Positions 1 through 7,982 of a DNA stretch of 27,700 nt are shown here, piece by piece. The notes under the pieces are model-generated. The model had not been told where the DNA came from. It saw nothing but the letters and a program-made list of their open reading frames with translations, and ran no database searches. Origin of the DNA: UBA2588 sp964343075 (lineage in GTDB: Bacteria; Chloroflexota; Dehalococcoidia; Lucifugimonadales; UBA3495); NCBI GenBank assembly GCA_964343075.1, contig CAYFGT010000017.1, forward strand, positions 1-27,700, written 5' to 3'. Positions within the stretch are counted from its first letter, which is position 1, and the number at the start of each line of letters is the position of its first letter. Both the position numbers and the translations under genes were made by a program.

Positions 1-4
1 CTGT

Positions 5-82
5 GGCGAGCGTAGCCAAGTGGTCTAAGGCGCCTGGTTGTGGTTCAGGAGATCGTGGGTTCGAATCCCATCGCTCGCCCCA
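5..82 (+). tRNA. tRNA-His (GTG anticodon)
   Basis: A full cloverleaf can be folded. The acceptor stem is GCGAGCG (6-12) with CGCTCGC (72-78), and the anticodon stem is CCTGG/TCAGG around a 7-base loop whose anticodon is GTG (40-42). The T-arm carries TTCGAAT. The extra 5' G at position 5 faces C79 at the discriminator position, which is the G-1:C73 pair specific to tRNA-His. CCA is encoded at 80-82. Confidence 0.95.
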
Positions 83-110
83 TGGTAATTTGCCACCGTA
101 GGGTTTCTGT

Positions 111-186
111 GCGCCTGTAGCTCAATGGATAGAGCACTAGTCTTCGGAACTAGGTGTTGGGGGTTCGAGTCCCTCCAGGCGTGCCA
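111..186 (+). tRNA. tRNA-Arg (TCG anticodon)
   Basis: The cloverleaf has D-stem GCTC/GAGC (120-123/132-135), anticodon stem CTAGT/ACTAG (137-141/149-153) and anticodon TCG (144-146), which reads CGA/CGN arginine codons. The T-arm is GGGGG/CCCTC with TTCGAGT. The discriminator is G183 and CCA is encoded at 184-186. The first acceptor pair is G111 with T182, a G-U wobble at 1:72, which is unusual. It lies 28 bases after tRNA-His and is probably co-transcribed with it. Confidence 0.95.
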
Positions 187-209
187 CCCATAAATTCCAA
201 TGGACTTAA

Positions 210-1778
210 ATGAACACAAAACCAAATAGCAGCACAGACAATACAATTTCTTGGCATCCTTGGGATGCAGATGCGTTTAAACTGGCGCAGACGGCTGACA
301 AACCAATTTTACTAATGATCACCGCCCAATGGTGTTATTGGTGCCACGTCATGCTTGAAGACTCTTATATGGACCCTGATGTTATATCCTTCGTGAACGA
401 CAGATACATACCAATACTAGTAGATAATGATCGAAGGCCCGAAATCAATTTCAGATATAACGTGGGAGGATGGCCTACAACTGCTGTATTGACACCTCAT
501 GGAGGGATGTTGGCAGGAGCTACATATCTAACGCCAGACCAACTTCTGTCGATGCTTTATGAAATCTCGGAAGCTTACTTGCAAGACAAACCCGGTCTTT
601 ACGACCGAGCCAGAGAGTTATTTCTTCAGCACCAACAACGGGCTTCTAGGGTAGGATTACAAGACGTTAACATCGAAGCCGCCCCAAGGGTACTAGACCA
701 TGGACTGATTGAGTCCATTTGCAGGATGAGTGTTGGCACATATGACCCGGTGTATGGCGGGTTCGGGTACGAACCGAAGTTCCCCAATGCTCCTATCTTA
801 TCTCTGATGTCTCATTTCTATGCTCGTACCGGAGAACTTTTTTTTGAAATCATCATCAGAAAAACCTTAGATGCATTACAAGCATCACCTATGCATGACG
901 ACCAAACCGGCGGTTTTTTTCGTTACACCAAGACCAGAGATTGGAGAGACCCCCAATACGAGAAGTTATTAGAAGATAACATAGTAATCGCGTCAGCATA
1001 TTTCAATGCCGGACTTTCTCTGAATGAACCCAAATATTTAGAAACATTCAACAAGACAATTAGTTTTATCCATGACACTTTATATGACTCCTCATCTCTA
1101 AGCTACAGAGGAAGTATAGGAGCAGATTCAGACTACTTCAGGTTAAACAGCGCCCAACGGTTAACCGAAACACCTCCATCCACTGACCCTTATAGTTACT
1201 TATCAGCTACTGCTAAATACCTGTCTGTTGTCTTGCAAGCAAAACTCGCACAAATACCCATAGAAATCGACCATTCTACCTTTGATGACATTTTGACTAA
1301 CTTGTACGAAAAAGTTTCGTCTCCTGTAACAGTACATGCATATCAAGGCAAAAATGCGGGCCAACCGACTAACCTGCTAGTGGATTTAGCTGCAGTGGCA
1401 GAGTCGCTCGGATTAGCAATACAAACCAATACCCTGTCTAAAGAACAATGGCTCTCTCCTTTAACTTCTTTGATAGAAACGATGATGTTAACGTATTATG
1501 ACGAGCGGCGGGGAGGTTTCTTTGATATTCCTCAAGGCGTTAGACAACCTGGATACATGGGAATACGCGAAAAGCCACTACCGGAGAATCTAACCGCCAT
1601 TAAGGCGTTAATTGCTTATCATAAAGCCCTTGGGGGAGCACCATACGCGGATGCCATTAGAATCACCTTATTAGCATTTTTGGACGTGTATGGAGAATAC
1701 GGAGAACATTCAGCAGACTATGGTTTAGTCGCATCGATATATTTGGATCTGGCCGGATTAGACCATCTATCAGCCTAA
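210..1778 (+). CDS. DUF255 / YyaL-type thioredoxin-fold protein
   Basis: The 522-residue protein opens with the SSP411/YyaL (DUF255) domain. It shows WHPWDADAF near residue 15, a CxxC site C42-Y-W-C45 followed by HVM, then VDNDRRPEI and GGWPTT, the usual family order. The remainder resembles the (alpha/alpha)6-barrel region found in this family, including PKFPNAP near residue 190. Members are usually near 650-700 residues, so this one is short, with a compressed loop before GGWP. The biochemical role of the family is not settled; a redox or chaperone function is inferred only from the CxxC fold. The start is ATG 210, 23 bases after tRNA-Arg. No Shine-Dalgarno is visible there and no better in-frame start exists. 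Confidence 0.85.
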   Translation: MNTKPNSSTDNTISWHPWDADAFKLAQTADKPILLMITAQWCYWCHVMLEDSYMDPDVISFVNDRYIPILVDNDRRPEINFRYNVGGWPTTAVLTPHGGMLAGATYLTPDQLLSMLYEISEAYLQDKPGLYDRARELFLQHQQRASRVGLQDVNIEAAPRVLDHGLIESICRMSVGTYDPVYGGFGYEPKFPNAPILSLMSHFYARTGELFFEIIIRKTLDALQASPMHDDQTGGFFRYTKTRDWRDPQYEKLLEDNIVIASAYFNAGLSLNEPKYLETFNKTISFIHDTLYDSSSLSYRGSIGADSDYFRLNSAQRLTETPPSTDPYSYLSATAKYLSVVLQAKLAQIPIEIDHSTFDDILTNLYEKVSSPVTVHAYQGKNAGQPTNLLVDLAAVAESLGLAIQTNTLSKEQWLSPLTSLIETMMLTYYDERRGGFFDIPQGVRQPGYMGIREKPLPENLTAIKALIAYHKALGGAPYADAIRITLLAFLDVYGEYGEHSADYGLVASIYLDLAGLDHLSA

Positions 1779-1789
1779 AGGGCAGTTAA

Positions 1790-1818
1790 TGGAAAAATGT
1801 CATAAAAACACGCATAAT
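1790..1818 (+). promoter_or_regulatory. Candidate sigma70-type promoter for aspS
   Basis: A -35-like TGGAAA (1790-1795) is separated by 17 bases from a -10-like CATAAT (1813-1818). It lies in the 66-base gap before aspS and would start transcription close to 1825. The match is moderate and the call rests on pattern only. Confidence 0.35.
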
Positions 1819-1844
1819 ACACTTACTACGCACAGGAGTACCAT

Positions 1845-3614
1845 TTGAACAACACAAGAACCAATTGTGGAGAGGTCTCAGATTCCCACATTAACACAGA
1901 CATAACCCTGAAAGGATGGGTTGCCAATCGACGGGATCACGGCGGATTAATTTTCATCGACCTAAGAGATAGGTCAGGCATCATTCAGGTCACAGTAAAC
2001 CCTGATGAAAATTCAGAAGCTCACATAGCAGCAGAAAACGTACGTTCAGAATGGGTCCTCGAAATTACAGGAACCGTTAACCTCAGGCCTGAAGGGACTC
2101 AAAATGATAACCTTCCGACGGGGATGTACGAAGTATCGGCCACCCATATCACCGTCCTAAACCCATCACTAACGCCGCCTTTCTACATCGAAGACGGAGT
2201 AGAAGTAGATGAAGCGCTACGCTTAAAGTACCGTTATTTAGACCTACGGCGGCCCGAAATGTTCAACCTTTTACAACTAAGGTACAAAGTGACCAAATTT
2301 ATTCGGGATTTCCTAGATAAAGAAGGATTTTTGGAAATCGAAACGCCGATTTTGACAAAAAGCACTCCAGAGGGGGCTCGAGATTTCTTAGTGCCTAGTA
2401 GACTACAACCAGGATCATTTTACGCTCTCCCACAATCCCCTCAGCAAATGAAACAACTCCTTATGGTGGCGGGCGTCGAAAAATATTTTCAAATCGCACG
2501 TTGTTTCCGAGACGAAGACCTAAGAGCTGATAGACAGCCAGAATTCACCCAATTAGATATTGAAATGAGTTTTGTAACCGAAGAAGACATTTATGATCTC
2601 ACTGAAAGACTTTATACCCAGATGATTTCTACTGTTCAACCCGAGCGAGACATGGTTACACCGTTCCCTAGAATCACATATGATGTAGCAATGTCCAAAT
2701 ACGGATCTGACAAACCTGATTTGAGATTTGGCCTCCCTATGACTGACATCACCTCAATAGCTGCCAAAACAGAGTTTCAGGTATTCAAAACCGTCATTAA
2801 CAATGGTGGTTTTATCAAAGCAATCTGCGTACCTGGAGAGGGTTCATTAAGCAACAATGGTATTAGGAATTTGAATAGGATCGCATCCGAAGTGGGTTCA
2901 CCCGGACTCGCACATATCAGGATATCTGACACCGAAACATTGTTTTCACCGGGTTTAACCATGGACGTCACAATCCTCCAGGAATTAAAGGACCAGCTTG
3001 ACTCGTCAGGAACCGATCTGATTCTAATAATGGCTGGAATGGAACCCCAAGTCAGCGTTATGCTTGGAGAATTCAGATTGCGGGTTGGGGAATTCTTCAA
3101 GCTGATTGACCAGAACAAGCTATCTTTCTGTTTCGTGACAGAATTTCCATTATTCGAGAAAGATCCAAACAGCGGAGGTTGGACATCTTCGCATCATCCT
3201 TTCACAGCACCCCAAGAATCCGATTACGGAAAGCTCAGCGAAGGAGACTACGGGAACATTAAAAGTAAAGCATACGACTTGGTATGCAATGGAATGGAAC
3301 TTGCCAGCGGCAGTATCCGAATCCATAATCAAGACACTCAGACTAAAGTGTTCCAAATTCTTGGACACAATCAAGAAGAAATTCAATCTCAATTCGGTCA
3401 AATCATTGAGGCGTTCCAATATGGGGCTCCTCCTCATGGAGGGATAGCTCCTGGCATTGATAGATTGATAGCTATTTTATCCGGTTCAGAGTCAATCCGA
3501 GATGTTATCGCCTTCCCCAAAACACAAAGCGGGACGGACCTGTTATTTAGTGCGCCGTCTTCAGTGACAATAGAACAACTAGCTGATTTGGGTATCAGCT
3601 TAAAGCAAAATTAG
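1845..3614 (+). CDS. aspS: Aspartyl-tRNA synthetase, predicted non-discriminating
   Basis: This class IIb synthetase charges tRNA with aspartate. At 589 residues it has the bacterial length. It has an N-terminal OB-fold anticodon-binding domain (about 1-110), motif 1 around EIETPILTKSTPEGARDF, motif 2 FRDEDLRADRQPEFTQLD, a GAD insertion domain, and motif 3 GIAPGIDRLIAIL. The start is TTG 1845, chosen because AGGAG (1833-1837) lies 7 bases upstream and no competing ATG fits. Residue H32 (RRDHGGLIF) and G84 (RPEGT) occupy the positions that are His31 and Gly83 in the non-discriminating Pseudomonas enzyme (Leu30 and Lys82 in discriminating E. coli). The enzyme therefore probably also makes Asp-tRNA(Asn) for a GatCAB amidotransferase. 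It is followed after 11 bases by an aminotransferase, probably in the same transcript. Confidence 0.97.
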   Translation: MNNTRTNCGEVSDSHINTDITLKGWVANRRDHGGLIFIDLRDRSGIIQVTVNPDENSEAHIAAENVRSEWVLEITGTVNLRPEGTQNDNLPTGMYEVSATHITVLNPSLTPPFYIEDGVEVDEALRLKYRYLDLRRPEMFNLLQLRYKVTKFIRDFLDKEGFLEIETPILTKSTPEGARDFLVPSRLQPGSFYALPQSPQQMKQLLMVAGVEKYFQIARCFRDEDLRADRQPEFTQLDIEMSFVTEEDIYDLTERLYTQMISTVQPERDMVTPFPRITYDVAMSKYGSDKPDLRFGLPMTDITSIAAKTEFQVFKTVINNGGFIKAICVPGEGSLSNNGIRNLNRIASEVGSPGLAHIRISDTETLFSPGLTMDVTILQELKDQLDSSGTDLILIMAGMEPQVSVMLGEFRLRVGEFFKLIDQNKLSFCFVTEFPLFEKDPNSGGWTSSHHPFTAPQESDYGKLSEGDYGNIKSKAYDLVCNGMELASGSIRIHNQDTQTKVFQILGHNQEEIQSQFGQIIEAFQYGAPPHGGIAPGIDRLIAILSGSESIRDVIAFPKTQSGTDLLFSAPSSVTIEQLADLGISLKQN

Positions 3615-3625
3615 GAGGAATTTTC

Positions 3626-4807
3626 ATGAACAATTTTGACTACACCGGCCTTTTTTCACAAACTTCTAGGAACAAGACCCCCAACACTCACGCCCATGCG
3701 AAATATGATTTTGCTGTAGCGTATCCGGACCCTGAATCATTACCTTTAAACGAACTGGTGCAATCGCTGCAGACAGCCTTAGATCGTGAAGGCAAAGAAT
3801 TAGCTTATTATGAAGACTTGGTCGGTCTACACGGTTTACGGGCCTTAGTGGCTGAAAAATTAAACCGAGATCGCAAAATGGATATTTCAGCCAGTGACGT
3901 TGTAATCACCTCAGGGTCAGGCGAAGCAATTAGCATGGTTATCCAGGCATTAACAGATCCAGGGGATGTGATCATTACTGAAAAGTTTGTTTATTCCGGT
4001 ACTCTGAACCAGATGCAAAGATTCGACGCAGATGTTAGAGCCGTCGAATGTGACGACTCAGGCATTGACGTCACAGCACTTGAAGCCCTGATAAAGGACG
4101 TTTTAAAACAAGGCAAGAAAATCAAATGCCTTTATACAATCCCTACCTTCCAAAACCCTATTGGCTGGACCATGCCCGAGGACAGAAGAAAAGATGTAAT
4201 CGCAATATGCCATAAATATGACATCCCTATATTCGAAGATGACTGTTATTTTGATCTCCGTTACGAAGGGGACGATGTAGATTCATTTTATTCCATGGAC
4301 ACCAGAGGCCAGACAATCTACGTTGGATCATTCTCAAAAATCATTGCCCCAGGAATGCGCCTTGGTTATCTAATCGCTCCTGAAGAGGTCCGAAACAGAG
4401 CGTGCAGCTTTAAGGCAGGAGCTACAAACCCTTTTGCATCGTTGGCTGTTCAAGAATACCTAACTAACCACATGTACGATCACATAGATGATCAAAATAC
4501 AGCATTCAGACAAAAGCGGGATTCAATGCTCTCAGCATTAGGTGAATCCTTAGGCTCTAGGGCAGAATGGAATGTCCCGCAAGGGGGATTGTACATATGG
4601 GTAAAATTCCCAGAAGGTACAGATATGGAAGCCTTTCAACAAACCTGTTTTGACGAAGGGGTTGGATATCTAAACGGAAAAGGGTATTCCCCTGAAGGGA
4701 TTGGAGAAAATTATGTTCGGTTATGCTTTGGACATGCGACCGTAGAGGATTGTTACCAAGGAACTCTTGAGTTCGTCCGTATACTAGAAAAACACAATAT
4801 TATATAA
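3626..4807 (+). CDS. PLP-dependent class I/II aminotransferase (2-aminoadipate transaminase-like)
   Basis: This is a 393-residue fold-type I aminotransferase. It shows ITSGSGEAI (about 94-102, phosphate binding), PTFQNPIG (N177), EDDCYFDLRY (about 204-213, aspartate to the PLP pyridine nitrogen) and GSFSKIIAPGMRLGY with the Schiff-base lysine K238. These motifs place it in the LysN/AAT/MocR-catalytic-domain group that uses glutamate/2-oxoglutarate with a second amino or keto acid. The exact substrate cannot be read from the sequence. There is no N-terminal GntR helix-turn-helix, so it is an enzyme and not a MocR regulator. ATG 3626 is preceded by a clear AGGAGG at 3613-3618. It sits 11 bases after aspS and 27 bases before purT, and may share a transcript with both. 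Confidence 0.92.
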   Translation: MNNFDYTGLFSQTSRNKTPNTHAHAKYDFAVAYPDPESLPLNELVQSLQTALDREGKELAYYEDLVGLHGLRALVAEKLNRDRKMDISASDVVITSGSGEAISMVIQALTDPGDVIITEKFVYSGTLNQMQRFDADVRAVECDDSGIDVTALEALIKDVLKQGKKIKCLYTIPTFQNPIGWTMPEDRRKDVIAICHKYDIPIFEDDCYFDLRYEGDDVDSFYSMDTRGQTIYVGSFSKIIAPGMRLGYLIAPEEVRNRACSFKAGATNPFASLAVQEYLTNHMYDHIDDQNTAFRQKRDSMLSALGESLGSRAEWNVPQGGLYIWVKFPEGTDMEAFQQTCFDEGVGYLNGKGYSPEGIGENYVRLCFGHATVEDCYQGTLEFVRILEKHNII

Positions 4808-4834
4808 ATTCATGTCCTTATTTAACGAGGTTTG

Positions 4835-5995
4835 ATGCCTACCCATATATTACTACTAGGAAGCGGAGAACTTGGCAAAGAATTTTGCATTAGTGCAAAG
4901 CGCCTTGGAGCGTTCGTCACAGCGTGTGATAATTACGACAATGCACCTGCGATGCAGGTGGCTGACGACTACAGAGTATTCAATATGCTTAACGGAGACT
5001 TGCTAGAAGATGTCATCTCCCAAATCAAGCCGGACCTGATCATTCCGGAAATAGAAGCATTACGTACAGAAACTTTGGCGTCAAAAGAGGAAAAGGGGTT
5101 CGTCGTTATACCCACTGCAAGGGCAGTGAACCTTACGATGAACCGCGATCGAATCCGGAATCGTGCTGTAGAACTGGGATTAAAAACTGCTAGATTCGCC
5201 TATGCAACTAGTCAAGCTGAACTAGCACAACAATTACCCAACATTGGTCTCCCCTGTGTAGTTAAACCGGTCATGAGCTCAAGTGGTAAAGGGCAGACAG
5301 TAGTACGTAATGCCTCTGACGTAAGTGATGCGTGGAATTACGCAGTAGATGGAATGAGAGGAGATCGCCCGACTGTCATACTGGAAGAATTCATCAATTT
5401 TGATTACGAAATTACTCTATTAACTGTCCGTACGGTTACCGGTGAAACTCTGTTTTGCCCAAGCATAGGCCATGTACAAGTTGACGGCGATTACAGATAT
5501 AGCTGGCAGCCCGCGATTATCGGCCGGAACGGCATACCTTCAGAGATTGAACAAAAAGCTCAAGCCATGGCTCAGCTTATCACGGACGACCTCGGAGGGG
5601 TTGGCATCTTCGGAGTAGAATTTTTCATTTGCAACGACCAGCCAATATTCAGTGAACTCAGCCCAAGACCCCACGATACTGGAATGGTAACGATGTACAC
5701 TCAAAACCTCTCAGAATTTGATCTTCACGCACGTGCGGTGTTGGGTTTTCCAATTCCGGAGATCTCTTTGCTAAGGCATGGTGCATCCCACGTTATACTC
5801 GCCAGCGAAGAAGCAGATTCTTTCCATTATGTAGGAATAGACGCCGCCTTGGCCATCCCCAAAACCGATGTCAGAATTTTTGGTAAGCCAAGCACTCGAC
5901 CCCAAAGAAGGATGGGGGTAGTCCTCGGACCTAGTGTCGAAATTGCTACCAAAGCAGCAAACCTGATAACGGTAGTTACAGATTCTACCCTCTAA
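4835..5995 (+). CDS. purT: Formate-dependent phosphoribosylglycinamide formyltransferase
   Basis: PurT uses ATP and formate to formylate GAR in purine synthesis, replacing the folate-dependent PurN. The 386-residue protein is close in length to E. coli PurT (392) and matches it along its whole length. It has LLLGSGELGKE at the N-terminus, DNYDNAPAMQVAD, PEIEAL, LTMNRDRIR, the ATP-grasp segment KPVMSSSGKGQT, EITLLTVR, and the metal-binding stretch ELSPRPHDTGMVTM. ATG 4835 is preferred to the adjacent TTG 4832 because GAGG (4827-4830) is too close to the TTG. The 3' end overlaps the convergent FBP aldolase/phosphatase gene by 11 bases, so both stop codons lie in shared DNA. Confidence 0.96.
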   Translation: MPTHILLLGSGELGKEFCISAKRLGAFVTACDNYDNAPAMQVADDYRVFNMLNGDLLEDVISQIKPDLIIPEIEALRTETLASKEEKGFVVIPTARAVNLTMNRDRIRNRAVELGLKTARFAYATSQAELAQQLPNIGLPCVVKPVMSSSGKGQTVVRNASDVSDAWNYAVDGMRGDRPTVILEEFINFDYEITLLTVRTVTGETLFCPSIGHVQVDGDYRYSWQPAIIGRNGIPSEIEQKAQAMAQLITDDLGGVGIFGVEFFICNDQPIFSELSPRPHDTGMVTMYTQNLSEFDLHARAVLGFPIPEISLLRHGASHVILASEEADSFHYVGIDAALAIPKTDVRIFGKPSTRPQRRMGVVLGPSVEIATKAANLITVVTDSTL

Positions 5996-7115
5996 AGTCG
6001 AATTGCTCGAGCAGGTCGCCAATCGACTGCCTGAATCCTGAGTATTCCAATTCCCCATACGGTAGCATTGCCGCTCCAGACCACCCTTGAGAACGCATTT
6101 CTATCCCTTTCTCTTGAGCCTTTAAGCGAGTGTAATCCCAGGATTGATTATCAAAGAAATCAGCATACGAGTTGGAAAAACTTCCATCGGCGGCTAGAGA
6201 GAATCCTACACAAGATACTAACGGAAGGCAATACATTCCCGTTACCGGAGTATTGATTGGAACTGGCATCAATGGCATCACATGAGACCCACGAGCATCC
6301 CCCCCGATGTAATGGGCTTTCGCAAAAGGAGAAATTAGCTCTTCCGGCGCTGGAAAAATCCCTTGGTTTCTTACTAAAGCCACAGGATCATCTTTCCCTG
6401 TGTAGGTGCCCGCAATATTATGCATACGGGTAGCAGATACAGCAGCCGCCACTTGGCCACTATATCTAGAAACGATCGAATCAATACCGAATCTCTCGTT
6501 GTCACGCAGTAACACAGTAATTTTGTAGTAATCTTCAGGAGCATTCAGGCTGATGATACTATCTCCATCAGTATTGTCCATGTCTATGATATTGAAGGTA
6601 AATCCTTCACCTAGCCTCGGTAACATCAGTCCACCACAATACATAGGATCAGCAAATCCTAGAAACAAAGGCAGGTTATATGCACCGGGACCACATTTGT
6701 CTGCCGCCAACACCATAAACGACTCCGCAGGGCGCATCGGATTCTGTTTACCTGGTTCATGTTCGAATTCGATCTCTGCAACAGCTGGACCGGCACCCCT
6801 TATATTGCTAGACGGAGCATCAGCCAATAGATCTTGACCAGCGCCATACAGACCGTGTTTTGCAGCGATATCCGTACAATGCAGGAAGGTTTTCCACGCA
6901 AATTGGTGCACGTCAGTGTCATCTTTCCCGTGTGTATGTGAGGCCGTGATACAAATGTCATCGCCTGTATGGGTGACAAACGCGTCAATCAGTAGTCCGC
7001 TAGCCACCGCATCTTTGGCATCTTGCCGGGCTGCTTCCATCATTGCTTCAGATGGCTGAGTATGACCCCCTATGGATCCGACGTCAGCTTTCAAAATTGA
7101 CAAAGTTATTTTCAT
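5985..7115 (-). CDS. Bifunctional fructose-1,6-bisphosphate aldolase/phosphatase (archaeal type, class V)
   Basis: The 376-residue protein belongs to the FBPA/P family, which condenses triose phosphates and dephosphorylates the product to fructose 6-phosphate, making gluconeogenesis unidirectional. It starts with the family's ILKADVGSIGGH motif and has ITASHTHGKDD, NIRGAGPAVAE, and DNTDGDS for metal binding. It also has YTGKDDPVALVRNQG, where K241 would form the aldolase Schiff base and Y238 assist (Lys232 and Tyr229 in the Thermoproteus enzyme). Y358 near the C-terminus matches the catalytic tyrosine of the phosphatase site. ATG 7115 is preceded by a GGGGGAG ribosome site. The family is common in archaea and deep-branching bacteria. 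It has its own upstream region, shared divergently with the next gene, and is convergent with purT. Confidence 0.96.
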   Translation of the reverse strand: MKITLSILKADVGSIGGHTQPSEAMMEAARQDAKDAVASGLLIDAFVTHTGDDICITASHTHGKDDTDVHQFAWKTFLHCTDIAAKHGLYGAGQDLLADAPSSNIRGAGPAVAEIEFEHEPGKQNPMRPAESFMVLAADKCGPGAYNLPLFLGFADPMYCGGLMLPRLGEGFTFNIIDMDNTDGDSIISLNAPEDYYKITVLLRDNERFGIDSIVSRYSGQVAAAVSATRMHNIAGTYTGKDDPVALVRNQGIFPAPEELISPFAKAHYIGGDARGSHVMPLMPVPINTPVTGMYCLPLVSCVGFSLAADGSFSNSYADFFDNQSWDYTRLKAQEKGIEMRSQGWSGAAMLPYGELEYSGFRQSIGDLLEQFDFRG

Positions 7116-7147
7116 TGCTCCCCCCGTTTATGTAAAGTTCTCGTGAT

Positions 7148-7156
7148 ACTATACCA
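7148..7156 (-). promoter_or_regulatory. Candidate extended -10 promoter for the FBP aldolase/phosphatase gene
   Basis: Read on the minus strand this is TGGTATAGT, an extended -10 element (TGn plus TATAGT). No convincing -35 lies 17 bases upstream, as is typical for extended -10 promoters. It would give a leader of about 25-30 bases before ATG 7115. Confidence 0.4.
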
Positions 7157-7199
7157 CGTATTTGTCCCTTATCAGAGCTGTTCTTGTCTCAATTTTATG

Positions 7200-7228
7200 T
7201 TGAGTTGGTCGCCTTTGTATGGGATAAT
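7200..7228 (+). promoter_or_regulatory. Candidate sigma70-type promoter for the zinc-ribbon/TPR gene
   Basis: TTGAGT (7200-7205), a 17-base spacer and GATAAT (7223-7228) with a TG at 7220-7221 form a good extended -10 promoter. Initiation would fall near 7235, about 28 bases before ATG 7263. Confidence 0.55.
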
Positions 7229-7262
7229 TTTCAGGTGAGTCAGTTTTAGGTACAAATTTGCT

Positions 7263-7982
7263 ATGGATCCAATGAACATTTTATTTTCTGTCTTTTCTCT
7301 AGGGATAATTACTTTATGGGCCGCCCGTTTAGCAATGCGTAGAGGCAAGAGTCCCTATGTATGGGGTGGAGCAGCACTGGGTTTGTCCGTTATCCCTTTA
7401 CTGATACCTGGGCTCGCAGGATTACAAATTCTGGGAATTATCCCCGTAGTTATCCTTATGATAAACCCCCCAGTCAGTAACAAAAAAAAGGTAACCACTG
7501 CAAACAGGTTTTGTCCGTACTGCGGTGCATTACAAGCCCCTATTTATAACCCTGATACTCACGAACATCCATCAATCGAATGGACCTGTACAGGTTGTGA
7601 TCGCTCAGTAACCGAGTACTCCGCCCCAACGGTTACTTCCGAGCCAACGCCTATCGACTCCACAGGTGACCGAAGCCCTATCGTCGCACCTGCAGATCAA
7701 GAAAGTGAACAAGACTTACTCCTAGAACCAGAGGAGTCACTAACCCCAACGCCAAGTCCCACTATCACGCCTCCTAGGGTCACTCCACAAATCTTCACAG
7801 CGCGTGGCAAAGAACTACTAGAGCAGAACAAAACCACTGAGGCGGTTGATCAATTTACTAAAGCATTAGCACTAGACAAAGCTTTCGTTGAGGCACTGAC
7901 CTATAGAATCCAAGCGTACCAAACACTTGGCCTGAACGACTTGGCTGCAGAGGACCAGGCATCCCTTGCTTCTTTGTCCTGA
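7263..7982 (+). CDS. Membrane-anchored zinc-ribbon and TPR protein of unknown function
   Basis: I do not recognise a named family. The 239-residue protein has two hydrophobic segments (about 5-20 and 35-68, rich in G, L, I and V) with a basic RLAMRRGK turn between them, consistent with a membrane anchor. A probable zinc ribbon follows, C-P-Y-C-G near residue 83 and C-T-G-C about 30 residues later. Next comes an acidic, proline- and threonine-rich linker (about 125-175) and a C-terminal pair of TPR-like helices with the pattern GKELLEQNKTTEAVDQFTKALALD. The soluble part would face the cytoplasm if the basic loop is inside. An adaptor or scaffold role is possible but is inference only. ATG 7263 is used; ATG 7272 in the same frame is an alternative. 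Its TGA abuts the fabI stop codon with no spacer. Confidence 0.8.
   Translation: MDPMNILFSVFSLGIITLWAARLAMRRGKSPYVWGGAALGLSVIPLLIPGLAGLQILGIIPVVILMINPPVSNKKKVTTANRFCPYCGALQAPIYNPDTHEHPSIEWTCTGCDRSVTEYSAPTVTSEPTPIDSTGDRSPIVAPADQESEQDLLLEPEESLTPTPSPTITPPRVTPQIFTARGKELLEQNKTTEAVDQFTKALALDKAFVEALTYRIQAYQTLGLNDLAAEDQASLASLS

Noticed and set aside
25..246. Minus-strand ORF of 73 residues containing WRDSNPQHL and GIRTHDL
   Set aside because: It runs antisense to both tRNAs. These peptide strings are a well-known artefact of translating tRNA genes on the wrong strand.
6553..6837. Plus-strand ORF inside the FBP aldolase/phosphatase gene, and similar antisense ORFs inside aspS, cofH, ruvB and recG
   Set aside because: They mirror conserved coding sequence on the other strand, have no ribosome sites and show no recognisable domains.
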